Assembly (NCBI GenBank): GCA_903970165.1
Contig: CAJCHZ010000077.1
Span: forward strand, 1 to 64,000
DNA from: Betaproteobacteria bacterium
Lineage (GTDB): Bacteria; Acidobacteriota; Terriglobia; Acidiferrales; UBA7541
Direction: 5' to 3'
Length of the DNA stretch: 64,000 bases
The notes under the pieces were generated by a model. That model made no database searches. It was not told where the DNA came from and saw nothing but the letters and a program-made list of their open reading frames with translations. Made by a program: the position numbers and the translations under genes. Positions 1 through 11,674 of the stretch are shown here, piece by piece; the stretch's first letter is position 1, and each line of letters begins with the position of its first letter.

Positions 1-2
1 AC

Positions 3-41
3 GGTGGCGGTGGGTTCCATGGCGGCGGTGGACACCGGTAA
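3..41 (+). CDS. C-terminal tail of a Gly/His-rich protein (partial)
   Basis: Only the last twelve codons fall inside the window. Frame 3 reads GGGGFHGGGGHR and then a TAA stop at 39-41. Such Gly/His-rich tails occur on small secreted proteins, but nothing more can be said. The call rests on this frame giving a coherent low-complexity tail and on a strong terminator 30 bases downstream. The other two plus-strand frames are also open for most of this short stretch, so the frame is uncertain. Confidence 0.35.
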   Translation, partial: GGGGFHGGGGHR

Positions 42-70
42 TTTGAACTAGCTCAACTCCTAGAAAATCG

Positions 71-105
71 AACGGCTGGCGGCTCTTCCTGCCAGCCGTT
101 TTTTT
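71..105 (+). terminator. Rho-independent terminator
   Basis: AACGGCTGGC (71-80) pairs perfectly with GCCAGCCGTT (91-100) around a 10-base loop, and a run of seven T covers 99-105. This is a textbook intrinsic terminator for the gene ending at 41. The following stretch 106-337 shows no convincing gene. Confidence 0.9.
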
Positions 106-337
106 GTTTCAGGCGTGAAAAAAAGCGAAGAACAGCCTTATGACGAAAGAATTGGCCCCTCGAAGCTCGGGGTAAACGAGTGGCGAGTGACGAGTGGCTC
201 ATCGCGAGGCGCTCCTCGCTTTTGGTTGGGCGAACTTGAGTCCGGGTGAGGTCTGTCGTATTGTACGGCGCGTGATGCGAACGAAAAATTCTGGAATACG
301 GGACGGCCTGGTGAACGCCTTCCCGGGGCAAAGTTAG

Positions 338-1144
338 GTGCCCCATCTCGAACTGGTTCACTCCCCCCATGCGCCTGGGCATAGTCCTCTAACGATTCAT
401 TACCGGGAGTTTGGGAAGGGGATGCCGCTGCTTTTTCTACATGGCGGCTGGGGATACGGTGTCTATCCATTTGACAACCAGATTGAGCAATTGCAGGGGG
501 AATACCGGATCCTGATTCCGGACCGCTCGGGGTATGGGCGGTCGACGCGGGTGCCGGAAGAGATGCCGCTGGATTTTCATAACCGGGCGGCGGCGGAGAC
601 GGTCGCGGTTCTGGATAAACTGGGGATTGAGAAGGCTGTTGTTTGGGGACATAGCGATGGTTCGGTCATCGCAGCGAAGATGGGATTGATCGCGCCGCAG
701 AGATGTAAATGTTTGATTCTGGAGGCGTTTCATCTGCTGAAGCGAAAGCCGGGTTCGCGCGGATTTTTCGAGCGGTTTGCGGCACGGCCTGAAGAATTGG
801 GCGATGAGACGAAGAAGTTGCTGGCTGCGGATCATGGAGAAGATCACTGGACGTCCGTTTTGCGGCGGAATTGCCGCGTGTGGTTCGAGCTTGCGGATCA
901 GGTGAAACAGGCAGATGAGGATTTATATGAGGAGCGGCTGGGGGAGCTGAGCGTGCCGACGTTGTTTTTACATGGGAGGCTGGATCCGCGGACTGAACCT
1001 GGGGAGATGGCGCGTGTGCGGAACTCCGTGCCACAGGCGACGATGAGCTTCGTCGAGAATGGGAAGCATTGCCCTCATAGCGAGGAAGAGGCTTGGAGAG
1101 AGACGAATCGGATGGCCACGGAGTTTTTGCGAACCCAGCGGTAG
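338..1144 (+). CDS. alpha/beta-fold hydrolase
   Basis: A 268-residue single-domain alpha/beta hydrolase, probably cytoplasmic because no signal peptide is visible. The oxyanion-hole motif LHGG lies at 34-37. The nucleophile elbow GHSDG places Ser106. The acid is probably Asp216 in HGRLDPRTEP, and the base is His244 or His247 in NGKHCPH. Length fits the family. The GTG start at 338 is the first possible one because a TAG stop sits immediately upstream (335-337); no clear ribosome site is visible, so a later start is possible. The substrate cannot be told from sequence; esterase, peptidase and haloalkane-dehalogenase-like roles all share these motifs. It is convergent with xerC. Confidence 0.85.
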   Translation: MPHLELVHSPHAPGHSPLTIHYREFGKGMPLLFLHGGWGYGVYPFDNQIEQLQGEYRILIPDRSGYGRSTRVPEEMPLDFHNRAAAETVAVLDKLGIEKAVVWGHSDGSVIAAKMGLIAPQRCKCLILEAFHLLKRKPGSRGFFERFAARPEELGDETKKLLAADHGEDHWTSVLRRNCRVWFELADQVKQADEDLYEERLGELSVPTLFLHGRLDPRTEPGEMARVRNSVPQATMSFVENGKHCPHSEEEAWRETNRMATEFLRTQR

Positions 1145-1189
1145 CAAACGAAAAGAACCACGGCCTTGCTTAGTCGTACATCGCAAAAG

Positions 1190-1216
1190 CGGGAGCAGGG
1201 CTCCCCTGCACTCCGC
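1190..1216. repeat. Imperfect palindromic GC-rich element, possible dispersed repeat
   Basis: The intergenic sequence around GGGAGCAGGGCTCCCCTGCA followed by CTCCGCAT contains GGGAG and CTCCC arms. It resembles the element at 27415-27451, which also has a GGGAG/CTCCC hairpin followed by GCACTCCACAT. It lies between the convergent hydrolase gene and xerC. It could be a dispersed repeat or a terminator-like hairpin; there is no T tract. Confidence 0.4.
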
Positions 1217-1257
1217 ATAGAACCGCAAAAGCCAACAAGCCTTTTTGAATTGCGGGA

Positions 1258-2280
1258 TCAGGCGTGAGGGTGAGATTTGTCGTAGATGTCCATGAGCTGG
1301 CGGATGGAGGCGTGGGTGTATTTTTGCGTGGTGGAAAGGGATTGGTGACCAAGGAGTTCCTGAATAGCGCGGAGGTCGGCGCCGTCGGCGAGGAGATGAG
1401 TGGCGAAAGCGTGGCGCAGGGAGTGGGGATGCAGGTCCCAGTTGACGTTGACGAGGCGAATGTATTTTTTGACGATTCGACCGACAGAGCGGGTGGTCAG
1501 ACGGCGCCCGGCGTAATTGAGGAACACGGCTTCGGTGTGCGGAGCGTTGCGATGACGACTGCGGCGGTGTTTGGAGGTGTGCAGGAGCAGTTCGTCGCGT
1601 AGCGGCCAGTATTTGTCGAGCGCTTCCTGAGCTTTTGAGCCATACGGGACGATGCGTTCCTTGTCGCCTTTGCCGCGGACGCGGAGGATGCGATCCTTCT
1701 GGTCCATGTCGGAGAGATTGAGGCCGGTGAGTTCGCTAACGCGAAGGCCGGCGGCGTAGAGCAATTCGAGAAGCGCGCGGTCACGACGGAGCAGAAGAGT
1801 CTCGTCGGTTACTTTGGCCGGTTTGCCGGGCGAAGCGTTTGGAGCCATGCGCAGAGGCTTGTGGGGGGGCGCGCCTCCCGCACTCGCGGAGGGCCCCATT
1901 TCGGCGAGTTGATTCAGGAAGCCATTCATCTCTTCGGCGGTGAGGACGGAAGGGATACGTTTGGGAAGCTTGGGAGTGGGAACGAGGCGGGCGGGATTTT
2001 CCTTCAGCAGGCCTTCGCGGACGCAGTATTTGAAAAAGGAACGGAGAGCGGCGAGCTTGCGCGCGATGGAGCTTTTCTGGAGGCCGTGGTCGTGGAGATG
2101 GGCGACAAATTCGCGGATGGTGGAGTGGGAGACCGCGGCGAGAGCAGGCGGCGCAAGGCCAGGAGGAGAGAGATAGGCTACAAATTGGCCGAGGTCTTTG
2201 CCGTAATTGGAGATGGTGTGCGGCGAGGAGTTCTTTACTGCGTGCAGATATTCGAGAAACTTGGTGATGGCCGTTTTCAT
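1258..2280 (-). CDS. xerC: tyrosine recombinase XerC
   Basis: A site-specific tyrosine recombinase of the XerC/XerD type, which resolves chromosome dimers at dif together with FtsK. Counted from the ATG at 2280 (340 residues), the N-terminal SAM-like core-binding domain covers about 1-100. All catalytic residues are visible: Arg180 in AGLRVSEL, Lys204 in RGKGDKER, His286 and Arg289 in HPHSLRHAF, His312 in LLGHQSLSTT, and nucleophile Tyr321 in TQKYTH. The reading frame extends 11 codons further upstream, but MKTAITKFLEYL is the natural family start. The odd part is an insert of about 30 residues (roughly 128-158, rich in Ala, Pro, Gly and Ser) between the two domains, which makes the protein about 40 residues longer than usual. 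topA lies upstream on the same strand, a common pairing. A second Xer protein may exist elsewhere. Confidence 0.93.
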   Translation of the reverse strand: MKTAITKFLEYLHAVKNSSPHTISNYGKDLGQFVAYLSPPGLAPPALAAVSHSTIREFVAHLHDHGLQKSSIARKLAALRSFFKYCVREGLLKENPARLVPTPKLPKRIPSVLTAEEMNGFLNQLAEMGPSASAGGAPPHKPLRMAPNASPGKPAKVTDETLLLRRDRALLELLYAAGLRVSELTGLNLSDMDQKDRILRVRGKGDKERIVPYGSKAQEALDKYWPLRDELLLHTSKHRRSRHRNAPHTEAVFLNYAGRRLTTRSVGRIVKKYIRLVNVNWDLHPHSLRHAFATHLLADGADLRAIQELLGHQSLSTTQKYTHASIRQLMDIYDKSHPHA

Positions 2281-2423
2281 TTTGTGCCGGGGACTAGCCG
2301 GATTGCAGCTCAATGATTATAGGACAGCGGATTGCCGCGGGTGCGAGCAAACTACGAAGTGCCAGTGGCAAAGCCGGTGACGACGATGAACTGACGCGTC
2401 GTCTCAAGATCAAAATTAATAGA

Positions 2424-5135
<2,712 letters not shown>

Positions 5136-5293
5136 CTTGTCTTTGTAACCCCGTAATGTTCAGCTGAGTGAGCCGGAGAGCGCGGCGTGTGTCCTTCTCG
5201 CTACTTACGTGTAGATGCGGGGATGCGCCGCTGCGATACTCTCCACCCTTAGATGCAGGACCAGTCGCCAGTGATTCGAGTCCGTATCCGCTT

Positions 5294-6369
5294 TCAAAGC
5301 AACACTTTGCTGAACCGCTTGCCGGGCGACTGCCGGACAATGCCTTTCATCTCCAGATTAAAAAGCGTAGCGAGAACCTCCGAAGAGTTCAAGCCGGAAC
5401 GTTCGACGATGTCATCAATGTGTGTGATTCGTCGGGGCTGAGGAAGTCGTAAAGCTTTTCTCGGATGAATTCAGGCTGGCGGAGACGATGAGGTTGCGCT
5501 GCTCGGCTTCCGGCTTTTCGGCTTTGACCGGGGCGGCACGGACAGGGGTGGGGAGCTCTTCGATTACGTCCTCGGCGTGGGTTACAAACTTCGCGCCTTG
5601 TTTGATGAGCTGATTGGGAGCGAAGCTGACCGGCGGCGTTACGTTGCCGGGGACGCCAAAGACTTCGCCGCCGAATTCCATGGCGAGACGCGCGGTAATG
5701 AGCGAACCGCTGTACTGGGCACCTTCGACGATGATCACACCAAGAGGCATTCCCGCGACGATACGGTTGCCGATGGGAAAATTTTCCGGGGCGGGGTGAG
5801 TGCGAAGGGGGAATTCGCTCATGATGGCGCCGCGTTCCAGAACTTTTTCTTAAAGCTTTCTGTTTTCCTTTGGGTAGCAGACGTCAAGGCCGGTGCCGAG
5901 GACGCCGATAGCGCGGCCTTTGGCGGCCCTGGCGCCTTGATAACCATGCCGCGCGCCGCCATCTGCGTGCCCTAGAGGGTGGGTTTCCTGGTGCCGACGA
6001 TGCTGAGCGCCGGAAAGTTGAGGACTTGCGGATCGCCGCGGACATAGAGCAGGACGGGCGGATCGTAGATTTGCAGCAGCGTTTGTGGATATTCGGGGTC
6101 CGTCCAGTTGATCAGGCAGCGGTCGATGTTGCGCGTGGCGGTTAGCTCTTTTTCGGCACGTTTGAAGGATTTTTTCTTGAAGACGGACTGCGCGACGGGA
6201 GCGGGCAGGCCTCAAGGTCGGTGAGCGGAGCGCGGAAGACGGCGTCTGGAGAGCCGAAACGCTTCAAGAGGCGAGCGGACAGACGGGAAGCGAGGCCGGG
6301 CGTCAGCGCCAGCCAGGAGAGGGAGTCTGGCTCCATTGCGGGAGGAGCGGATGCGAAAGATAACTGCAT
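5294..6369 (-). pseudogene. dprA: dprA (DNA processing protein A), multiply disrupted
   Basis: DprA loads RecA on incoming single-stranded DNA during natural transformation. Recognisable pieces appear in order on the minus strand but in different frames. An N-terminal part (from 6369) contains LLKRFGSPDAVFRAPL; after a frameshift near 6205 come VAQSVFKKKSF, DPEYPQTLLQIYDPPVL and LSIVGTRKPTL. An amber TAG at 5972-5974 replaces the usual Tyr. The segment that should carry the SGxARGID motif is missing, then AIGVLGTGLDVCYPKEN follows. An ochre TAA at 5850-5852 interrupts KLxEKVLERGAI, and SEFPLRTHPAPENFPIGNR continues. Two more single-base shifts near 5456 and 5430 put the winged-helix end (THIDDIVERSGLNSSE) in another frame, ending at TCA 5294-5296. 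At least six lesions mean no functional DprA from this locus. Confidence 0.92.
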
Positions 6370-6415
6370 TGTTAAATAGTATTGCAGGAATATAAATGAG
6401 CTTAGACAGGTGGCG

Positions 6416-9400
6416 CTATGCGGGCTGAGCGGCCTCTTCGTTAAGGACTTTGTCCAAAGTTGTGACGAAGAGATCGGCGTCGGCTTGGGAAAAGATTAGA
6501 GGAGGGCGGAGTTTGAGGACGTTGTGGTACGGGCCGTCGGTGCCGGTGAGGATGCCGCAGTCGCGCAGGCGATTCACGACGTAGGAGGCTTGCATTGGGG
6601 CTGGGGCGCGCGTTGTGCGGTCAAGGACCAGATCGATGCCGAGGAAAAGGCCGGAGCCGCGAACGTCGCCGAGGAGTGCGTGTTTCGATGGCAAGGATTT
6701 CAAGCTCGCGAGGAAATAGTTTCCTACCGTGAGCGCGTTTTCCTGGAGGTGTTCCTCTTCGAGGACGTCGAGAACGGCCAAGCCCGCGGCGCATGCAACG
6801 GGATTGCCTCCGAAAGTGCTGAAGAATTCCATGCCGTTGTCGAAACTGGCGGCGATTTCTGGAGTCGTGATGACGGCTGCTAGAGGGAACGCGTTTCCGA
6901 TCGGCTTGCCGAGGACTACGATGTCTGGGACGACGCCTTGGGTCTCGAATCCCCAGAAGTCCGTGCCGAGGCGGCCAAAGCCAACTTGTACTTCGTCGGC
7001 GATGCAAACGCCGCCGGCTGCGCGGACGTGCTGGTAGGTTTCGGCAAGGTAGTTCGGTGGAAAAACGATTTGGCCGGCGACGCTGGGAAGGGTTTCGGCG
7101 ATGTATGCTGCCACGCTGCGGCCTTCATCGGCCATGTTTTCCATGATTTGGGCGACGTGCCGGGCGTATTTTGGGCCGGCTTCGGGATCGTCGCGGCGGT
7201 AGGGGCCGCGATAATCATCCGGAATGGGTGCGACGTGGACCCACGGTTTGCGGCCACTGCCGCCGGGGCGGTCGAATTTATAGGGACTGATGTCAATGAG
7301 CGTATTTGTGTGGCCGTGGTAAGCGTGCTCCAGAACGATCATGTCCTCACGGCCGGTGTGGGTGCGCGCGAGGCGCAGCGCCAGCTCGTTCGCCTCGCTG
7401 CCGGAGTTCACGAAATAACAGATGCGGAGCGGTGATGGCAGAAGACGGGTGAGACGTTCGGCGTAGCCATTGACGTTATCGTGAAGATAGCGCGTGTTGG
7501 TATTGAGAAGGGCAATTTGCTCTTGAACGGCGCGCACGACACGCGGGTGGCTGTGGCCGACCAGCGGGACATTGTTGTAGACATCGAGGAAGGCGCGGCC
7601 GGTGTCGTCGTAAAGGTATTGCTTCCAGCCACGGACTATTTTCAGCGGCTGCCGATACGAAAGGCTGAGATTTTTTCCCAGCAACTCACGGCGGGCGGAG
7701 AGAGTCTCTACAAGAGCTGGCTCTGAGGGTGGAAAACGATCGTTGGGGATTCCCAGAAGCAGATTCGGATCAGGCGAAAGAGAAGTCCACACGTTGCGTT
7801 GGGATGCGCGAGCCACTCCGGGAAAATCGGTGGCGTGATGAAGCAAGTCAACGATGACCTGAAAGTGAAGGTGAGGAGTCCATCCGCCGTTTTCGTGGAC
7901 GTCGCCGATGCTGGCGAAATGCTGTCCACGCGGAATGCGCTGCCCAACTTGAAGCGCGTTTAGTGACATTCGATTCAGGTGACCGTAGAGCGTGAAGAAT
8001 TCCTGGCCTTCTCCAGTCGCGTGCCGAAGTATCACAAGCGGACCGTAGTCGAGCGGGGCGGTGTTGTTTGCGGCAGCATGAACGATGCCGTCGAGCGGCG
8101 CATGGACGGGGGTACCGGCGGAGGCGAATAAATCGATTCCCAGATGAATGGTCCGACGTTCTTCGGTCGGATTTTCGCCGGCACCAAAAAGCGGAGACGT
8201 GTAGAGCAGGCGCGCCTCGTCGTATCGGCCAACGCCGAAGGCTGCACTTGCTTTCTTCATTTCGCGGAAGATGGCTTCGGCGAGGTTGGGCGCTTCCGAG
8301 GCGCGGGGATCGGCGCCGAGAAATTTGCTGCCGGCGCTCAAATCAAAAACGACGCATGGCGCTGCCCGTAAATCCCTATTGAGGATGGGAGCTGCGGCGC
8401 CCGCGTTGGAGGCGAGCCATTGCCGGACTTTTTCGTTTTCTGGAACAGCAGGCAGGCCACAGGCATCGCGAAACGTGAAATGCGCGAATCGCGGATGAAT
8501 CTCGGCGAGCTTTTCGAGGGCATCCCATGCCAGGGCTTCGCTAATGGTCACGTAAGGATCATGGGGCACGACGGATTTGCGATGTGCCGCGTTCGTCACG
8601 CTGACGGCGAGGCGCAAGCCGATGAGTGCGTAAAGCGTGCTGATCTCCGCTTCCTTGAGTGGAAAGACGCTGTGGTAACCCGCGACGACCGCCGCTGCGG
8701 TGGGCAAAGGGTCTTTCTCTCCCAGCACGGCATACGCAGCCGCGATGGCGACTTCGGAGACGGTGAGTCCGTAATGCATGTCGCCGAAATCGATGACGCT
8801 GACTACTTTTCGCGGCTGGGGCCACGCCGGGCTAACCAATACGTTGTAATCGTTGGCGTCACCATAAATGACGCTTCGGCGCAACGACGCCAGATTTGGA
8901 ACAACTTCGGATTCGTACAAGGCAAGAAAGCGCTTGACGAACGCGCGCCTGACAGGATCCCGGATGTAATGGAGATAGCCGCGAATCCATCCAGACTTGG
9001 ACAGGTCCCATTTCAATTCGCGATGAGCGGCTGGATGAGAAAAATCCGTCAGGGCAGCGTCCATTTCGCCTAGAAATTGACCGAGGCTGCCTAACAACTC
9101 CGGACTGTGTGGATTTACTTTGGCTAAGACCGTGCCGGGAACATACGTGATCAGCCAGAGGAGCCGCTTCGTTCCATCCGAAAGAGGACTAAACGGAAAT
9201 GCTTCTCCGTCTGGGGCCGAGAAGACGCGAGGAAGAGCGAGCTGTGGCACACGTTTCGCCAGGTGCTGCAGCGCCTGGCACTGCATTTCCACGAAGGATG
9301 GTTGCCTCGCGGGATGCATGATTTTCAGGACAAATTCGCGGCCGTCGTCACCGGTCAAATAAAAATTGTCGTCGTATTCACCGGGAAGCGATTTGGCGGA

Positions 9401-9484
9401 GATTTCTAGACGGAAGATTTCGCGCGCCAGCCGAACCGCTTCCGATTCGGTGACCGGCTGGGTCACGCGGGCTTCGGGCATCAT
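6416..9484 (-). CDS. APH-like kinase / M23 peptidase / class III aminotransferase fusion
   Basis: One 1022-residue protein with three enzyme modules. Residues 1-340 form an aminoglycoside-phosphotransferase-like kinase of the hydroxylysine or choline kinase type, with YGDANDYN (Asp209, Asn214) and IDFGD (Asp232). Residues about 420-560 form an M23 (LytM) metallopeptidase domain with HLGID (His447, Asp451) and HLHF (His538, His540). Residues about 600-1022 form a PLP-dependent class III aminotransferase with [19 protein letters not shown] and the PLP lysine Lys860 in [10 protein letters not shown]. The C-terminal module resembles the ethanolamine-phosphate/phosphohydroxylysine phospho-lyases, and a kinase plus a phospho-lyase would make a coherent two-step route. 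The role of the peptidase module is unclear. No signal peptide is visible, so it is probably cytoplasmic. The start is one of two adjacent ATG codons (9484 or 9481), with no strong ribosome site. It appears to be a single-gene unit. Confidence 0.9.
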   Translation of the reverse strand: MMPEARVTQPVTESEAVRLAREIFRLEISAKSLPGEYDDNFYLTGDDGREFVLKIMHPARQPSFVEMQCQALQHLAKRVPQLALPRVFSAPDGEAFPFSPLSDGTKRLLWLITYVPGTVLAKVNPHSPELLGSLGQFLGEMDAALTDFSHPAAHRELKWDLSKSGWIRGYLHYIRDPVRRAFVKRFLALYESEVVPNLASLRRSVIYGDANDYNVLVSPAWPQPRKVVSVIDFGDMHYGLTVSEVAIAAAYAVLGEKDPLPTAAAVVAGYHSVFPLKEAEISTLYALIGLRLAVSVTNAAHRKSVVPHDPYVTISEALAWDALEKLAEIHPRFAHFTFRDACGLPAVPENEKVRQWLASNAGAAAPILNRDLRAAPCVVFDLSAGSKFLGADPRASEAPNLAEAIFREMKKASAAFGVGRYDEARLLYTSPLFGAGENPTEERRTIHLGIDLFASAGTPVHAPLDGIVHAAANNTAPLDYGPLVILRHATGEGQEFFTLYGHLNRMSLNALQVGQRIPRGQHFASIGDVHENGGWTPHLHFQVIVDLLHHATDFPGVARASQRNVWTSLSPDPNLLLGIPNDRFPPSEPALVETLSARRELLGKNLSLSYRQPLKIVRGWKQYLYDDTGRAFLDVYNNVPLVGHSHPRVVRAVQEQIALLNTNTRYLHDNVNGYAERLTRLLPSPLRICYFVNSGSEANELALRLARTHTGREDMIVLEHAYHGHTNTLIDISPYKFDRPGGSGRKPWVHVAPIPDDYRGPYRRDDPEAGPKYARHVAQIMENMADEGRSVAAYIAETLPSVAGQIVFPPNYLAETYQHVRAAGGVCIADEVQVGFGRLGTDFWGFETQGVVPDIVVLGKPIGNAFPLAAVITTPEIAASFDNGMEFFSTFGGNPVACAAGLAVLDVLEEEHLQENALTVGNYFLASLKSLPSKHALLGDVRGSGLFLGIDLVLDRTTRAPAPMQASYVVNRLRDCGILTGTDGPYHNVLKLRPPLIFSQADADLFVTTLDKVLNEEAAQPA

Positions 9485-9600
9485 GCGGTGAATCTTATCC
9501 GCAAGCGATGGAGCGCGTCCAATGGTGTGTAGTGGGGCGCCTCGGCCCTCACGCTACCGGAGACACCGCAGCATTCGACACGCGCAGTGAACTTAAGTCC

Positions 9601-9685
9601 TTTCGATGCAACACTTACGCCGACCCTCAAGGGTTGATTCTAGGAGACTTACAAAATGCCTAACTCTTTTCGGTGCAACACTTAC
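9601..9685. repeat. Two 18-base direct repeats in the intergenic region
   Basis: TTTCGATGCAACACTTAC (9601-9618) recurs as TTTCGGTGCAACACTTAC (9668-9685) with one mismatch, 67 bases apart. They lie between the kinase-peptidase-aminotransferase gene and the end of the DUF4097-like gene. A small ACCCT/AGGGT inverted repeat sits between the copies. The function is unknown; protein binding sites or remnants of a mobile element are possible. Confidence 0.55.
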
Positions 9686-9760
9686 CGATTTGCACGAGGG
9701 GCTTTTTGACACTTTCCCCGATGGCCTATCTGGCTTCTGCGCTGCGCCGAACAGATCGAA

Positions 9761-10885
9761 TCACATTTCTCCCCGCGGCGACTGCACGGAAACAGGTCCA
9801 TTCACCGTCGAAAGCCGGATCATTGCCGGCGAGCCGCCGAATTCGATGCGGCGGTTGTTGTCGTCCCAGGTCTTGTGCGCGTTATCGCAGATGCTGGCCT
9901 TGCAGCTCATCGGCGAATCGTTGCGCGATTCCACGCTGAAACTGGACTTGTAGTCCGAAGGGACAGAAAGCGTCATAGGGCCGTTATTCGCGTCGGCCTC
10001 CAGACCCGCGCCGGTCCAACTGGTCCCTTTCAGATCGATGGAAATCGGGCCATTGCCCGTGTGGATGCGGACGTTGCCGCTGCTCCCTGAAATGGTGACA
10101 GGGCCATTCTGCGCCCGGACATCGGCATCGCCGGAAAAATCGCGCAGTGTGATCGGTCCGTTGGTGGCCCGGGCGGTCAGCTTCCCGTCTACGCCGTAGA
10201 GAGAAATCGGGCCGTTGGCGGTCTCCATGTCAATGACGGACGCTTTCGGCGCGCGAATGAGAAGATGGACCGTCCACTGGTCTTCGTCGTTGGGCCCGTT
10301 TGTCGAAACTTCGCCGTTCTTGATGGAAAGCGTTATTTGGGGCAGAAGCCGCTCGGCGCGGCTATCGTAATCTGCAGCGAACTTGCAGGCCGTCACGGAG
10401 TAGGTGTCTTTCTCCCAGCCCTGTATCTGGACGCCGCCATTCTGATGCGGACGAACGCGCAGTGTTGGCGCATCGGCTTTTGTTACGGTGCGCTCCTCAG
10501 ACTGCATTTTAGCTTCCGCATCCTCAAAGCGAACGTGGAGGTCGGAGCAATCCGTGGCGGGTTCATGATGGCGATTGAAACTCATGGAATGGTTCAGCTG
10601 CCCATCGGGCGGCGCAGGCGGTGCTTCCGGAGCGGCGGGAAGATCCGGCATAGGAGATAGGGCAGCCATTGCCGGACTTGCCGCCGCACCAGGCTCGGCT
10701 GGTGCTGGAGCATGAATCGGAGTAGTGGGAGGCGCTAAAGGAGCTGGCGACGTGATTGCCGAGGATGGCGGGGTCGCGGGACTTGGAGGCAACAGATCGT
10801 TCTGGGCGCTCACAGTGGCATTAAACGCATAAAATCCGGAGCCGACGGTTACGGCCAATAAGAAAAGTTCAAAGCGCGATTTCAT
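9761..10885 (-). CDS. secreted DUF4097-like adhesin/beta-repeat protein
   Basis: A 374-residue exported protein counted from the ATG at 10885, which has a good ribosome site (GGGAGGG about 9 bases upstream); the open frame extends 25 codons further but without such support. An N-terminal signal peptide (MKSRFELFLLAVTVGSGF) is followed by a Pro/Ala-rich linker (about 30-95) and then a DUF4097-type repeat domain. That domain has six NGP-containing strands: ANGPISLYG, TNGPITLRD, QNGPVTISG, GNGPISIDL, NNGPMTLSV and VNGPVSVQS. These evenly spaced repeats suggest a beta-solenoid. Two Cys near MSCKASICD may form a disulfide. Such proteins are often encoded near anti-sigma factors, but no partner is seen here. 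The biochemical role is unknown. Confidence 0.8.
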   Translation of the reverse strand: MKSRFELFLLAVTVGSGFYAFNATVSAQNDLLPPSPATPPSSAITSPAPLAPPTTPIHAPAPAEPGAAASPAMAALSPMPDLPAAPEAPPAPPDGQLNHSMSFNRHHEPATDCSDLHVRFEDAEAKMQSEERTVTKADAPTLRVRPHQNGGVQIQGWEKDTYSVTACKFAADYDSRAERLLPQITLSIKNGEVSTNGPNDEDQWTVHLLIRAPKASVIDMETANGPISLYGVDGKLTARATNGPITLRDFSGDADVRAQNGPVTISGSSGNVRIHTGNGPISIDLKGTSWTGAGLEADANNGPMTLSVPSDYKSSFSVESRNDSPMSCKASICDNAHKTWDDNNRRIEFGGSPAMIRLSTVNGPVSVQSPRGEM

Positions 10886-11039
10886 GGAACATACCCTCCC
10901 ATGGCTACATAGACGAACGAAACTCGCCTCGGTCTGGTCGGTTCGGTAAGTAATTGGCATAACGAGACGAGCAGGGCAATCGGCCGCCCCTCCCTGACGC
11001 AGATGCGGTTCTTTCTGATTTAAAAGGAGTTGTTGTTTT

Positions 11040-11438
11040 TTACGGGTTCGTCAGCGGGTGCAGGCGCAGAGCGGTTATGCGGGCGATTTGAGAAAAATCC
11101 TTGTTTAGAGTGAAGACTCTGGCTTGGTTTTCCAGCGCCATGGCGGCAATCAAAGCATCGGTGGTGGTTGGTGTAATGCCTCTCGAACGCGCAAGCCTAA
11201 AAATACTCGCGGCCTCCCGGGGAGTCGAAAGGCCCTGGGGCTCGAGGATTTCCCACATGGAAAGGAACTCCTCCACCTTAGTTATATTCCGGGTAAGCCC
11301 CTCGAGAACTTCTGTGACCATAAGGCCAGCCAGAGCAAAAGGCTCGGCGTCAATAATCATTCGCCGAAGCTGAACCCCGGCCGATCCAGGAGAAGAACTG
11401 AAAAAATCGATCCATACCGAACTGTCGACAATGATCAA
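11040..11438 (-). CDS. vapC: PIN-domain toxin, VapC family
   Basis: A 132-residue PIN-domain ribonuclease of the VapC type, which cleaves RNA and is normally held inactive by VapB. Acidic residues expected for the Mg2+ site are Asp5 (MIIVDSSVW), Glu43 (VTEVLEG), Asp94 (TTTDALIA) and Asp114 (NKDFSQI). The start is TTG at 11438; its TTGA overlaps the TGA stop of the upstream antitoxin frame by four bases, as in many vapBC operons. The antitoxin frame lacks a usable start, so expression and control of this toxin are in doubt. Confidence 0.88.
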   Translation of the reverse strand: MIIVDSSVWIDFFSSSPGSAGVQLRRMIIDAEPFALAGLMVTEVLEGLTRNITKVEEFLSMWEILEPQGLSTPREAASIFRLARSRGITPTTTDALIAAMALENQARVFTLNKDFSQIARITALRLHPLTNP

Positions 11439-11626
11439 GCACGATTCCTGCGCATGGCCTTCCGATCACCCTTCCAAATGCCTGTACCATAATCGCGAAG
11501 GATACCCTTCCGGGTTTCGGAGCTCACGAGCAGGTGCAAGGCTCTATCCACAATGGCTCGCTTGGTTTTGAGCCGGGTAAGCTTGCGGGCCTTGCGGACC
11601 AGTTCCTCGTCAATTTCACACCCTTT
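11435..11626 (-). pseudogene. vapB: VapB-type antitoxin reading frame lacking a start codon
   Basis: Reading the minus strand, an open frame encodes IDEELVRKARKLTRLKTK and then RAIVDRALHLLV and RKGILRDYGTGIWKGD, ending NRA-stop. This matches short VapB antitoxins of the type with an IDEEL N-terminal strand. A TGA at 11627-11629 bounds the frame, and no ATG, GTG or TTG lies before the conserved IDEEL. A GTG just upstream (GTGAAATTGACGAG) would fit if one base had been lost. So the gene is either frameshifted near its 5' end or uses an unusual start. The stop overlaps vapC. Confidence 0.65.
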
Positions 11627-11674
11627 TCAGAGAACTTGGTGTAAAGGTTCAGGGGCGGCCTTAATCTAAAAAAA

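Noticed and set aside
1258-2280. xerC as part of an integron or mobile element
   Set aside because: Its neighbour topA and the dprA remnant form a common chromosomal group, and no attC, IS ends or cargo genes are present.
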